Source: Duffyella gerundensis | GTDB lineage: Bacteria > Pseudomonadota > Gammaproteobacteria > Enterobacterales > Enterobacteriaceae | Direction: 5' to 3' | Assembly: GCF_001517405.1 (NCBI RefSeq) | Contig: NZ_LN907828.1 | Coordinates: 186,001-250,000, forward strand | DNA: 64,000 nt | Part shown: in pieces, positions 8,978-18,755 of the stretch | How the letters are laid out: each line of letters begins with the position of its first letter | How positions within the stretch are numbered: position 1 is the first letter of the stretch | Notes under the pieces: generated by a model | Told to the model about the DNA's origin: nothing | Seen by the model: the letters and a program-made list of their open reading frames with translations, nothing else | Databases searched by the model: none | Made by a program: the position numbers and the translations under genes

Positions 8978-10456
8978 TCAGTGTCCGCTCATCAGTTTTT
9001 TCACTTCTTCCGGTTTGTCGTGTACGCCAAATCGATCGACCAGAGTGCGGGTGGCTTCATTCATGCCGCGTACGTCCACATCGACGCCTTCACGACGAAA
9101 CGCGATCACCGCCTTGTCGAGGGCACTGACTGCGGTAATGTCCCAGAAATGCGCGTGCGTCACGTCAATCACCACGCGTTCAACCCTCTCCTGAAAATCG
9201 AAATAGCGCATAAAGCGATCGGCGGAGGCAAAAAAGAGCTGTCCACTGATCTGATAGGTGCGCACACCCTCGTTCAGCGTCGAGGCGATCGCCATAAAAC
9301 GGGCAACTTTAGTGGCGAAGTTTAGCGAGGCGATCAACACGCCGGTCAGCACGCCAAACGCCAGATTGTGGGTGGTGACCACTACCGCGACGGTCGCCAG
9401 CATGACCATGCTGCTGGAGAGTGGATGGCGCCGCAGATTAACGATCGAGCGCCAGGAGAAGGTGCCGATGGACACCATGATCATTACGGCCACCAGCGCC
9501 GCCATCGGAATACGCGAGACCCAGTCGCGCAGGAACACCACCATCAACAGCAGCACTACACCCGCGGTGAGCGTAGAGAGACGCCCGCGACCGCCTGACT
9601 TCACGTTAATCACCGATTGCCCAATCATCGCGCAACCCGCCATACCGCCGATAAACGCGGTGCATATATTGGCTACGCCTTGCGCCTTGCACTCGCGATT
9701 TTTATCGCTCGGCGTCTCGGTCAGGTCATCGACAATGGTGGCGGTCATCATGGTTTCCAGTAGCCCAACCACGGCCAGGCCCGCTGAATAGGGCAGAATA
9801 ATCATTAGCGTAGCGAGATTAAAGGGAATGTCGGGAATCAGGAATACCGGCAGGCTGTCCGGCAGCTTGCCCATGTCGCCGACGGTGCGCACGTCCAGAT
9901 GCAACCACAGGGAAACAGCGGTCAGCACAACAATGCAGACCAGCGGCGAGGGAAGCGTTTTATTGAGATAAGGAAACAGATAAATAATGGCCAGACCCGC
10001 AGCGGTCAGGGCATAGACTTGCCAGGTTACATCGGTAAGTTCCGGCAGCTGCGCCATGAAAATCAGAATGGCCAGCGCGTTCACAAAGCCGGTGACGACC
10101 GATCGCGAGACGTAGCGCATCAGCCCACCGAGCTTCAGATAACCCGCCGCCAGTTGCAGCACGCCAGTCAGCACCGACGCAGCCAACAAATAGTGCAGAC
10201 CGTGCTCTTTCACCAGCGTGATCATCAGCAGAGCCATGGCGCCGGTAGCCGACGAAATCATCGCCGGACGCCCGCCTAAAAACGCCATCACCAGCGGAAT
10301 ACAGAACGCGGAATAGAGCCCAACCTGCGGATCCACCCCGGCGATGATGGAAAAAGCGATCGCTTCAGGAATCAGCGCGAGCGCGACCACAATACCGGCG
10401 AGCACGTCACCACGGACGTTACCCAGCCAGTCCTTTCGTGTCGAGGACAGCAACAT
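8978..10456 (-). CDS. SulP-family anion transporter with STAS domain
   Basis: 492 aa. The N-terminal signature (VALALIPEAIAFSIIAGVDP, then GLYSAF) and the later GGMAGCAMIGQSVINVKSGGRGR segment are classic SLC26/SulP transmembrane-domain motifs. A cytoplasmic STAS domain occupies roughly residues 380-492. Bacterial members move sulfate, bicarbonate or C4-dicarboxylates, and the substrate is not readable here. It is shorter than E. coli DauA. It is monocistronic, with a 510-bp upstream region holding a terminator-like hairpin 65 bp before the start. Confidence 0.88.
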   Translation of the reverse strand: MLLSSTRKDWLGNVRGDVLAGIVVALALIPEAIAFSIIAGVDPQVGLYSAFCIPLVMAFLGGRPAMISSATGAMALLMITLVKEHGLHYLLAASVLTGVLQLAAGYLKLGGLMRYVSRSVVTGFVNALAILIFMAQLPELTDVTWQVYALTAAGLAIIYLFPYLNKTLPSPLVCIVVLTAVSLWLHLDVRTVGDMGKLPDSLPVFLIPDIPFNLATLMIILPYSAGLAVVGLLETMMTATIVDDLTETPSDKNRECKAQGVANICTAFIGGMAGCAMIGQSVINVKSGGRGRLSTLTAGVVLLLMVVFLRDWVSRIPMAALVAVMIMVSIGTFSWRSIVNLRRHPLSSSMVMLATVAVVVTTHNLAFGVLTGVLIASLNFATKVARFMAIASTLNEGVRTYQISGQLFFASADRFMRYFDFQERVERVVIDVTHAHFWDITAVSALDKAVIAFRREGVDVDVRGMNEATRTLVDRFGVHDKPEEVKKLMSGH

Positions 10457-10970
10457 AGTTATTTCTCAGTTTTTGGTGTGAATGAGCCCGTAGGGGCAAA
10501 AAATTTACAGACGAAAAAGCACATCCGCAGACGGGATGTTTTTGCGTGCGCGCTGAAGTTTATTCAGTGCGACAGAGAGGGGAACAACTCAGGGTGGCGT
10601 AAGACGCATAGCGATGTTTATTACTCCTTCACGGCTGGCTTAAGCAGCGCGGGTCAGCAGAAAACCGGTGTGGACCGGTCATAGCCTTTGCCTGGTCAGC
10701 CATCGGCTACGGCAAAAAGCGCTTTTACTTTACACGATTTTTTTGTTGGATCAACGCGCAGCCCACCACAGATACCCTTGATGAAAAACGCTCAGCGTCG
10801 ATAGAATGGCGCAAACGCAACGGAGAAGAAGAGGTCATTTACTGCTGCTGCGCGGCGGATTGACGCCTGCGTAAACAGAATGGACATCACTATTATCGGC
10901 TATCATTGCCGCCTGAATTCAGCGCGATGCGTGGCCTGATGACCTGCAATACCCTCATGGAGAATCGTGT
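10457..10970. other. SulP upstream leader region with terminator-like hairpin
   Basis: No credible gene. Reading the minus strand toward SulP, a hairpin with arms ACATCC and GGATGT (10521-10539) is followed by GCTTTTT, an attenuator-like arrangement. Farther up, at about 10662-10679, an ACCGG/CCGGT hairpin is followed by TTTT. I could not match the region to a known riboswitch class. Confidence 0.35.
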
Positions 10971-11399
10971 ATGACTGACATCACTATTTACCACAATCCG
11001 GCCTGCGGGACGTCCCGCAATACGCTGGCGCTGATTCGCAACAGCGGCGTTGAGCCCACCGTGATTCATTATCTGGAGACGCCGCCGACGCGCGATGATC
11101 TGAAGAAGCTGATTGCTGATATGGCGACTGGCGTGCGGGGCCTGCTGCGTAAAAATACGGAGCCGTATGCGCAATTGGGCCTGGAAGACGATCGCTTCAG
11201 CGATGACGAACTGCTTGATGCGATGCTGGCTCATCCGATCCTGATCAATCGGCCGATTGTGGTGACACCGCTCGGCACCAGATTGTGTCGACCGTCGGAA
11301 CAAGTGCTGGATATTTTGCCGGATCCGCAGCGGGGCGCGTTGACAAAAGAGGATGGTGAAGCGGTGATTGATGAAAACGGCAGGCGCATCAACCGCTGA
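10971..11399 (+). CDS. arsC: arsenate reductase (glutaredoxin-dependent)
   Basis: 142 aa, the usual length for plasmid R773-type ArsC. The catalytic Cys is in N-P-A-C-G-T-S-R-N-T at residues 9-18, and the conserved arginines are in LLRKN, NRPIVV and TRLCRPSE. It reduces arsenate to arsenite using glutaredoxin and glutathione in the cytoplasm. No arsR or arsB is adjacent, so it is a stand-alone gene. It ends at a long GC-rich hairpin. Confidence 0.93.
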   Translation: MTDITIYHNPACGTSRNTLALIRNSGVEPTVIHYLETPPTRDDLKKLIADMATGVRGLLRKNTEPYAQLGLEDDRFSDDELLDAMLAHPILINRPIVVTPLGTRLCRPSEQVLDILPDPQRGALTKEDGEAVIDENGRRINR

Positions 11400-11412
11400 G
11401 TGACACTACGCA

Positions 11413-11460
11413 AAACAGCGCGCGCGTTTATCTGTCACCAATAAACACAGCGCGCTGTTT
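11413..11460. terminator. bidirectional terminator hairpin
   Basis: Perfect outer arms AAACAGCGCGC (11413-11423) and GCGCGCTGTTT (11450-11460), with an inner GTTTAT/ATAAAC pair. A on one side and T on the other let it serve both arsC and the convergent adhesin gene. Confidence 0.75.
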
Positions 11461-11506
11461 ATATTGAAAAATGGCCGGAGAATCGATCCCGCTCCGGCCA
11501 ACGCGA

Positions 11507-14500
11507 TCAGACGATTTGAACCTGCAAATTATGCTGGATCAGCACATCCGCCAGAGAGCCTTCGTGGCCGACAGCCGTGGTGTGATAGAGATCGTACTGC
11601 TGGCCGTCAACCAGCCGCTGGCCATCCTCCTGCCAGACGCCGCCCTCTTTCGTACTCAACGTGACCGCATTGCCCTCTGCACCTTTAATGGTCAGCGAGT
11701 CGCTGGCGTTATCGGAAAGCTGCAACAGATCCTTCTGCCCCAGCGTCACGCTGTTGCTGCCCGCGCTTCCCAAATCGATCGCCTCAACGCCGCTGATTTT
11801 CAGGCCCAGCGTGGCGAAATCCAGCACCTCGTGTGAGCCCGTCATCCGCAGCATGTCATGATCGGCACTGCCGTCCGGGCTGGTGAGCGTGTGCAAAAAC
11901 AGCAGCGAGAAGGCGTCGTGACTTCCCAGGCCCGCCGCGCTGAGCACATCCGGATTAACGCCCGGATTTTCCACCGCGCTGTGATCCGCTACCTCGATCG
12001 GCTTCTCATCGGTGGCCGCCGCCAACACGTCGTTCGGCGCGACGGCCAACTGCGGCTGTGCTACCTCGTTATAGAGCGCAACGTTTAGCGCCGCGTGCCC
12101 GATATTGCCTGCGGCATCCTGAATACTGGCGGTAAGCGCATAGTCGCCCGACGCCAGGGTATGCGCCTCGGCGGCATCCAGCTGCACGCTCCAGCTTCCC
12201 GCATTGGTCACGTTGGTTTGCCAGTGGTGTTCGCCAAGCGTCACGATAACCGCATCGCCCGCTTCACCTTTGCCTGCGATCAGCAGCCCTTCATTGAGAT
12301 TGATCTTCTGACCGTCCGCCAGATGCGAAAAGCTGATTTTTGGCGGACAGGCATCGACGGTGTAACTGGCATTGATGGTTGCTGAATGCGCTGACGCATC
12401 GGTTGCGGTCACAATAATGCCGTGCTTACCGTTACCAAAACCGGTTTTCATCATCTCTGGCGTCAGGGTCAGGCTCCATTTACCGTCGTCGGTGACCGTG
12501 GCCGCGTACGTTTTACCGCCGATGATCACCTTAACCGCCTGGCCGCTACCGCTGATACCGGTGGTACCGGTCAGTGTCTCGCTATGCTGTTTCTCGCTGC
12601 GGTTCAACCAGCCATCGTCGAATGGCGTATCGATGGTGGGCGCTGGCAGCAGGATCGGGCCGCCGCCATCAACCGGCGGGGTCAGGTCAACCGGCACAAC
12701 CATATCCTTCTCGTACCAGTTGCCAGCACCATCAAACACCCCAAACGTCATGGTATTGGTGTAGTGGCTGATGTCCTGCGCGGGGATCTCCACGCTCCAG
12801 CTGCCGTCCGCCTGAATGACAGCCTGTTCATGGTTCTCCAGGTAACTACTCTGCACCGAGAACGATTTTATCGGCAGCGGTGCCTCTATGGTGCCGGTCA
12901 GCCGATACCAGGTCTGTCCGTTGTGCTCTACCGCATCCGCCAGCGTGATGGTATTAAAGGTGAGTGTTGGGAAGCTGCTGTTGTAATGGGTGATCAGCAG
13001 CAGATCCTGGCTAAGGCTGGCGCTGTTGCCTTTTGCATCCGTGGCGCTGACCGTGATGGTGTAGTTGCCGTCTTTAATCGATCTCACATCAGCGTCAGAG
13101 ATCTCCACCCGCCACTCATCCCCGGCCACGTTACCCACAAAGGTTTTGCCGTCCAGTGTCAGTTCAACCCGCGTATAGTACGGCAGGTAAGCCGCACTGC
13201 CGGTGAACATAATGCCGTAAAGGCCTTCCTGATAGTTGACCGCGTTGTCACCGGTGACCGGATCAAGGGTCAGCTGCGGCAGTTTCTCTGTGGGATATAT
13301 CTCCACTTCCGTTGATCTGACTTGGCTATTTCCCGCTGCGTCGGTGGCATGAACCTCCGCCATAAAGCGGCCCTCGCCCATGCTCTGCAACGTTTCTGCT
13401 GGCACGGTGAACTGCCAGTGGCCGCTTGAATCGATAGTGCTGTTCCAGACGATGCTGCCAAAGGTCACCTCAATGGTGCTGCCCGCCTCACCGCTACCTG
13501 AAATCAGCAGCGGCGAAGTGATTTCCGTGAAGTCGATTATGCCGTCATCTGACAGCCAGTTTATGTCAATCGCCGGACCAACAGTATCGATCGTGAAGCG
13601 GGTCGTCGCCGTGCCGGTCTGCCCCCAGACATCGGTAGCGATTAGCTCAATCTGGTGCTCGCCATTACGGAAATTGGCTTCGCGCATCTGATCCGACGAG
13701 AGCGGCACGCTCCAGCGACCTTCGCTGTCCACGGTCCCTGCATAATTGATGCCGTCGATAGTCAGCGCGATTTTCTGTCCGGCACCGATCACGCCGGTGG
13801 TGCCGGTGAGCGTAACGGGATGCGAACTCTCCTCTAAATTCATAAGCCCGTCGCCGAACGGCGTTTCAATGGTGGGCTGTGGCGTTGGCGCATCATCAGG
13901 CGGCACCGAGGCTTCTACGGTGATATTTTTGACCGCCGTGGTGACGCCGCCTACGCTGTTGTCAAAGCTGACGCTGATGCGGTTTGCGCCCACCGGCAGC
14001 ACTTGCAAATCGGCCGCCGGAATAGTGACGCTCCAGCTGCCGTCGGCGGCCAGCGTGGTGGTGTAGCTTTCGCCGTTCAGCTTCACGGTCAGCGTGCTTT
14101 CCGGCGCCAGGTTCATAGTCATACCGCTCAGGGTTTGTGCCGACTGCTTCTCTTCAGCGCTGAGCACCGCATCGCCGGTGAAACTGTGAATAGTCAGCGC
14201 TGGCGGGCCGCTGACCGGTGGCGGCGTGGTGTCACCGCCATCCACCGGCGGTGTATCGCCAGGATTATCACCCGGCACCGGTACCTCGCCGGGATCGTGC
14301 GGGTCAGCGGGCGTCGTGAAGTCGACCGGAATGGTGACGCTCTGCTCGAACCAGTTGCTGGCGCCGTCCAGCACGCCAAACGTCAGCGTGGTGGTGTATT
14401 GGCTGAGATCATCCGCGCTAATTTCCACGCTCCAGCTACCGTCAGCGTGCATCACGCCATCGTGCCAGTTCAGCAAATAATCACTCTGTACTGCGAACGA

Positions 14501-17089
14501 CTTAATGGGTAGCGGCGTTTCCATGGTGCCGCTGAGCCGGTACCAGGTCTGTCCGTCGTGCTCTACCGCATCTGCCAACGTCAGCGTGTTAACGGTAAAT
14601 GTCGGATTACTGCTTTTGTAATGGGTAATCAGTAGCAGATCCTGACTGAGGCTGGTGCTATTGCCATTTGGATCCGTGGCGCTGACCGTGATGGCATAGT
14701 TGCCATCTTTTATCGACTTCACGTCATTGTCAGAAATCTGCACCCGCCACTCATTCTCGTTTACGCTGCCGTAAAAGGTTTTGCCGTTCAGCGTCAGATC
14801 AATCAGCGTGCCGCTCGGCAGATGCGCTGCGCTGCCGGTGAACATAATGCCGTAGATGCCTTCCTGATAGCTGACCGCATTGTCGCCGGTGACCGGATCG
14901 AGGGTCAGCTGCGGCAGCACCTCAGAGGCATAAATATCTACGCCGCCAACATCAAAGCTGCTGTTACCTGCCGCATCCGTAACACGGGCCACCGCACCAA
15001 AGCGGCCTTCACCCATGCTCTGCAGCGTTTCCGCCGGTACCGTAAACTGCCACTCACCGTATGAATCGATAGTGCCTTTCCAGACCGTGCTACCAAATGT
15101 CACCTCAATGGCGCAGCCGCTTTCACCGCTGCCCGAGATCAGCAGCGGCGAGTTAATTTCGGTGAGGTCGATCAGGCCGTCCCCTGCCAGCACATCAACA
15201 CTGACGCGAGGTGCTTCAATATCAGCAATGTAGTGGGTCACGGCAGTGCCGGTTTGCCCCCACACGTCGGTAGCGGTCAACACAATCTCATGCTTGCCGT
15301 TGGATGAAGGCGCACCGTAATTAGGATCAGAGCCCACCGGCACGCTCCAGCGACCTTCGGCATCCACGGTGCCCGCATAGCTGATGCCGTCAATGGTCAG
15401 CGCGATTTTCTGTCCGGCGCCGGTCACGCCGGTGGTGCCGGTGATCATCTGGGCGTGATAACTCTCAGTGGAGCTCATCAACCCGTCGCCAAACGGCGTT
15501 TCAATGGTGGGCTGTGGCACCGGTGCGCCATCCGGCGGCACGGAGGCTTCCACGGTGATCGCTTTGCTCAACGTGGTGGTACCGCCAACGCTGTTGTCAA
15601 AACTGACGCTGATGCGGCTGCTACCCACCGGCAGCGTTTGCAGATCGGCCGCCGGAATAGCCAGGCTCCAGCTGCCGTCGGCGGCCAGCGTGGTGGTGTA
15701 GCTCTCACCATTCAGTTGAACGGTCAGCGTACTTCCCGGCGCCAGATTCTGCGTGGTGCCGCTCAGCGTTTGCGCCGTGAATTTTTCATCGGCGCTCAGC
15801 ACCGCATCGCCGGTAAAACTGTGGATGGTTAATGACGGCGGGCCGCTGACCGGCGGCGGCGTGGTTTCACCGCCATCCACCGGCGGCGTATCGCCAGGAT
15901 TGTCGCCCGGCAGCGGCACCTCGCCCGGATCGTGCGGTTCAGCGGGCGTGGTCAGATCGGCCGACACATAGAGCCCCTGCTCAAGCCAGTTTCCGGCGCC
16001 GTCCTGCACGCCGAATGTCAGGCTATTGTTGCCTTCGCTGAGGTCACTGGCGCTGACTTCCACGCTCCAGCTGCCGTCGGCGTGGAGCACGCCATCGTGC
16101 CAGTTCATCAGGTAATCGCTCTGTACGGCGAACGATTTTATCGGCAGCGGCGCCTCCAGGGTGCCGCTGAGCCGGTACCAGGTTTGACCGTCGTGCTCTA
16201 CCGCATCCGCCAGCGTGACGTCGTTAACGGTGACGGTAGGTTTACCGCTGTTGTAGTGAGTAATCAGCAGCAGATCCCGGCTGAGGCTGGTGCTGTTTCC
16301 CTGTTTATCAACAACGCTCACCGTGGCACGGTAGTTGCCATCTTTAATATCCCTGAGCTCGCTGTCGTTAATCTGTATGTGCCACTGATTTTCATTGACG
16401 CCGCTTTCCCAGCGTTTGCCATTCAGTGTGACCGTGACAATGGAACCGGTGGGCAGATTTTCTGTGGTGCCGGCAAACAGAACGCCGTAGACACCTTCCT
16501 GATAGTTCACCGCATTATCATCAGCGATCGGATCGAGATGCAGCACCGGTAACGCATCCGCCCCGGGTTCATTCGCGGCAGCAGCCAGCGTTGATGGCAT
16601 GGTTGATGGTGCGGCGGTCAGGGTTGAAACGGGCGGCGCGTCGCTGTTCAAAGCCGTGACAGCTGCATCGTTATGGTTAGGGGCGATAGAGGCGGCCGCA
16701 GTGCTGTGGGTTTCCGGTGACGCTGAGTTGCTGAGGTCAGGCGCACTCAACACCGGCAGCAGCGTGGTAAGGGTTGCAGAGTCGCCCGCGGCGGTGTCTG
16801 CAAACTGCACCTGATGAACAGCATTGTCATGCTGAAAACGTAGCTCGCTGTGCCTGCCGTCGATTTGGCTAAAAAACTGCTGATAGCGAACGGTATCACT
16901 GTCCTTAAAACGCAGGATCAGATCGTCGCCCTGCTGCTGATAAGCCGCAACCTGGGCAGGCGGGCCTTGCAGCGTGATAATTGCAGGCTCGTTAAGAATG
17001 GATCGGGAATCACCTTCACTGAACGGCGGCAGTGGTTGACCGCTGGCCAGCGATACGACAGTAACGCGGCCTGTGCCTGAATACGCCAT
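11507..17089 (-). CDS. giant Ig-like repeat adhesin (BapA-like N-terminus)
   Basis: 1860 aa from the ATG at 17089, which has AGAGGA 5 bp upstream. Residues 1 to about 110 resemble the BapA-prefix domain. An Ala/Ser/Pro linker follows, then stacked bacterial Ig-like domains with recurring motifs such as DGSWSV, DAAGNS and GDGLID. Two full 545-aa super-repeats and a partial third make up most of the chain. Pro/Asp-rich hinges (DPGEVPLPGDNPGDTPPVDGG type) separate sub-blocks. The C-terminus has DxLxLSDNASDSLTIKG-like motifs found in type I-secreted Bap-family adhesins, but no GGxGxD nonapeptide run is visible and no T1SS genes are in the window. A surface adhesin or biofilm protein is likely. 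Confidence 0.8.
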   Translation of the reverse strand: MAYSGTGRVTVVSLASGQPLPPFSEGDSRSILNEPAIITLQGPPAQVAAYQQQGDDLILRFKDSDTVRYQQFFSQIDGRHSELRFQHDNAVHQVQFADTAAGDSATLTTLLPVLSAPDLSNSASPETHSTAAASIAPNHNDAAVTALNSDAPPVSTLTAAPSTMPSTLAAAANEPGADALPVLHLDPIADDNAVNYQEGVYGVLFAGTTENLPTGSIVTVTLNGKRWESGVNENQWHIQINDSELRDIKDGNYRATVSVVDKQGNSTSLSRDLLLITHYNSGKPTVTVNDVTLADAVEHDGQTWYRLSGTLEAPLPIKSFAVQSDYLMNWHDGVLHADGSWSVEVSASDLSEGNNSLTFGVQDGAGNWLEQGLYVSADLTTPAEPHDPGEVPLPGDNPGDTPPVDGGETTPPPVSGPPSLTIHSFTGDAVLSADEKFTAQTLSGTTQNLAPGSTLTVQLNGESYTTTLAADGSWSLAIPAADLQTLPVGSSRISVSFDNSVGGTTTLSKAITVEASVPPDGAPVPQPTIETPFGDGLMSSTESYHAQMITGTTGVTGAGQKIALTIDGISYAGTVDAEGRWSVPVGSDPNYGAPSSNGKHEIVLTATDVWGQTGTAVTHYIADIEAPRVSVDVLAGDGLIDLTEINSPLLISGSGESGCAIEVTFGSTVWKGTIDSYGEWQFTVPAETLQSMGEGRFGAVARVTDAAGNSSFDVGGVDIYASEVLPQLTLDPVTGDNAVSYQEGIYGIMFTGSAAHLPSGTLIDLTLNGKTFYGSVNENEWRVQISDNDVKSIKDGNYAITVSATDPNGNSTSLSQDLLLITHYKSSNPTFTVNTLTLADAVEHDGQTWYRLSGTMETPLPIKSFAVQSDYLLNWHDGVMHADGSWSVEISADDLSQYTTTLTFGVLDGASNWFEQSVTIPVDFTTPADPHDPGEVPVPGDNPGDTPPVDGGDTTPPPVSGPPALTIHSFTGDAVLSAEEKQSAQTLSGMTMNLAPESTLTVKLNGESYTTTLAADGSWSVTIPAADLQVLPVGANRISVSFDNSVGGVTTAVKNITVEASVPPDDAPTPQPTIETPFGDGLMNLEESSHPVTLTGTTGVIGAGQKIALTIDGINYAGTVDSEGRWSVPLSSDQMREANFRNGEHQIELIATDVWGQTGTATTRFTIDTVGPAIDINWLSDDGIIDFTEITSPLLISGSGEAGSTIEVTFGSIVWNSTIDSSGHWQFTVPAETLQSMGEGRFMAEVHATDAAGNSQVRSTEVEIYPTEKLPQLTLDPVTGDNAVNYQEGLYGIMFTGSAAYLPYYTRVELTLDGKTFVGNVAGDEWRVEISDADVRSIKDGNYTITVSATDAKGNSASLSQDLLLITHYNSSFPTLTFNTITLADAVEHNGQTWYRLTGTIEAPLPIKSFSVQSSYLENHEQAVIQADGSWSVEIPAQDISHYTNTMTFGVFDGAGNWYEKDMVVPVDLTPPVDGGGPILLPAPTIDTPFDDGWLNRSEKQHSETLTGTTGISGSGQAVKVIIGGKTYAATVTDDGKWSLTLTPEMMKTGFGNGKHGIIVTATDASAHSATINASYTVDACPPKISFSHLADGQKINLNEGLLIAGKGEAGDAVIVTLGEHHWQTNVTNAGSWSVQLDAAEAHTLASGDYALTASIQDAAGNIGHAALNVALYNEVAQPQLAVAPNDVLAAATDEKPIEVADHSAVENPGVNPDVLSAAGLGSHDAFSLLFLHTLTSPDGSADHDMLRMTGSHEVLDFATLGLKISGVEAIDLGSAGSNSVTLGQKDLLQLSDNASDSLTIKGAEGNAVTLSTKEGGVWQEDGQRLVDGQQYDLYHTTAVGHEGSLADVLIQHNLQVQIV
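13283..16552 (-). repeat. two tandem 1635-bp repeats inside the adhesin gene (third partial downstream)
   Basis: The landmark L-P-x-L-x-L-D-P-(x)-D-D/N-N-A-V occurs at 16552, 14917 and 13282. Both intervals are exactly 1635 bp (545 codons). A third unit starts at 13282 but is truncated in its middle (the Pro-hinge and GDAVLS block are missing) before the C-terminal domain. Identical spacing with diverged residues suggests duplication followed by drift, with in-frame homologous expansion or contraction still possible. Confidence 0.85.
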
Positions 17090-17781
17090 GATTTTCCTCT
17101 TATACACCGGTTAATGATTTAAGCGACGCCAGAAAGGTAAAGAAAATCTTTACTTTTCGCAGGCATACAGCGGCCAACGGCCAAAAAGGCGCTGAGCCTG
17201 AACCGGTGCTCCAGGGATGAAAGGCAATCCACAACAAGGGAAATGGTTAACATTACAGCCAAATAAAATGTTCAATGCAGAACGCAGATATTGTCTGTCG
17301 GCAAGATAAAACAGTACCATTTTTTGTGAGAGCCCGCGCGTCAGCTCAATTTACTTCCCTTAACCTCAAAGACTTATCGCCTTTAAAGAGGTTAACGGTC
17401 GACGCTGGATAGCCATAAATTAGTCTGCGCCAACCCGCTTTACTACTGGCCAAAATCTGGAAAATCAGCCCTAAGCCAAATGATTTTTATTAATGTCGCT
17501 TACATCACCAAACCCGATGATAGTGCCAGCGAGGCCAGGCCCAATTTATTCCACGCCGGGAAGTTATTATTTAAATTTAAGTGTTGCAGGCTAATGCAAT
17601 TCAGGCACGGTGAGAAAAGCGGTTTTTACGGCAGCGGCGGGCCGCTCTAAAAAAGGCGGCAGTCTCTCATGAGGGGCTAAAAGTCAGGGGAAAGGGCGTA
17701 AGACAGGCGCTGACGGCTTCGAACAGCCGCCGTGAGATTGCGCCTGCTCATCTGTTGAAGCCGTCAGCAGGGAGAGTCGGG
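17090..17781. other. adhesin upstream region
   Basis: About 690 bp, AT-rich near the adhesin and without a credible ORF. It should contain the adhesin promoter. The yajD-proximal end holds a long imperfect hairpin, listed separately. Confidence 0.4.
17710..17767. terminator. long hairpin 3' of yajD
   Basis: The arms at 17710-17726 and 17752-17767 pair over 16 bp with one bulged base. The hairpin sits 15 bp past the yajD stop on the minus strand. There is no U-run, so it is a stabilising or rho-assisted 3' structure rather than a textbook terminator. Confidence 0.5.
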
Positions 17782-18129
17782 TTATTTCTTCTTGTTGAGC
17801 ATCGCCTGCAAATCAGCAAAGGGATTATAGGTTGCTGCCTCAACATCGTTTTGCGCATCCTCGCCCGCCACTACTGAGGTACCGTACTGGTCTGCTTCGG
17901 TATATTTCGAGTGCTCGTGATCATGACAGTAAAGGCACAACAGCTCCCAGTTGCTGCCATCTGGCGGATTGTTGGTGTGATCGTGATCGATATGGTGAAC
18001 GGTTAACTCACGCAAATTAGAGTAAACAAACTCCCGCGAGCAGCGACCACATACCCAGGGAAACAGTTTCAGGGCTTTCTCACGATAGCCGCTTTCCAGA
18101 CGCGTATAGTTTTTTGGTATCAGAGCCAT
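17782..18129 (-). CDS. yajD: YajD, HNH nuclease-family protein
   Basis: 115 aa, the same length as E. coli YajD and near-identical over the segments I recall: RLESGYREKALK, CGRCSREFVYSNLRELTVHHIDHDHTNNP, LLCLYCHDHEHSKYTEADQYG. It has the HNH motif (HHIDHDH, N, H) and two CxxC zinc pairs (CGRC, CLYC). A cytoplasmic putative nuclease of unknown physiological role, conserved in Enterobacterales. Confidence 0.95.
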   Translation of the reverse strand: MALIPKNYTRLESGYREKALKLFPWVCGRCSREFVYSNLRELTVHHIDHDHTNNPPDGSNWELLCLYCHDHEHSKYTEADQYGTSVVAGEDAQNDVEAATYNPFADLQAMLNKKK

Positions 18130-18386
18130 TGCCGATATTACCTGTGATAAAAGGCGGATTTAGAGAAGTGTTATCAATATATCCCATATCGACACAGAAG
18201 AAGACAGGCTAAAGGCGGTGCGCCCTGTTTTCGTCTGACCGCAGACGAGGATGAGCACACACTGCTATCGCGTGGGTCGCCAATGTTGTTATCGTAAGTG
18301 ATGCGTTACAGCCTTCAGTCAACGGCCAACAACCCGTATGCAGGCAAACGGGCTATTTACTCGCTTCTCTCAACAGGAATCCAGCC

Positions 18387-18668
18387 ATGCCCCACTACTG
18401 TTTCTATAAAAAAGCCAGGCACGTGGTTGTGCTGGCGAGCTCGGACGCGACGGGTGCGGAACCCCTGTTGCAACAGGGATATGAAAAGCAGTTTGAAGAA
18501 GTGAACGCCCTGAATGCAGAACGTGCGCTGCGCCGTTTTGCCGATATTCGCCGTGATAAGCGCACCGATCAGCACAATTTCCTCGCAGGTGCCGCCACTT
18601 TTCCATTGATCGGGGTGTTGACCGCCTTTGCAATGTTTCTGCTAAAGAAAAAAGCAGGACGAAAGTAA
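18387..18668 (+). CDS. small single-pass membrane protein
   Basis: 93 aa. A soluble N-terminal part, with a Lys/Arg-rich helix around residues 45-62, precedes one C-terminal transmembrane helix (AGAATFPLIGVLTAFAMFLL) and a basic tail. AGGA sits 9 bp before the ATG. Not recognised. Start and frame are plausible, but small size limits certainty. Confidence 0.5.
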   Translation: MPHYCFYKKARHVVVLASSDATGAEPLLQQGYEKQFEEVNALNAERALRRFADIRRDKRTDQHNFLAGAATFPLIGVLTAFAMFLLKKKAGRK

Positions 18669-18755
18669 ACGCCAGCGGTACCCGTGATACACCCGCCCTG
18701 TTCTGGCGCTGTAAGGCAGCAACTATCTGCGGATAGCGCGTAAAAAGAGAGAACC

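Noticed and set aside
10478..10684. 68-codon frame in the SulP leader
   Set aside because: It runs through the hairpin structures and has no ribosome binding site or family features.
12422..13315. Long plus-strand frame inside the adhesin region
   Set aside because: Opposite strand of a repetitive adhesin. Similar shadow frames recur at the same place in each repeat unit.
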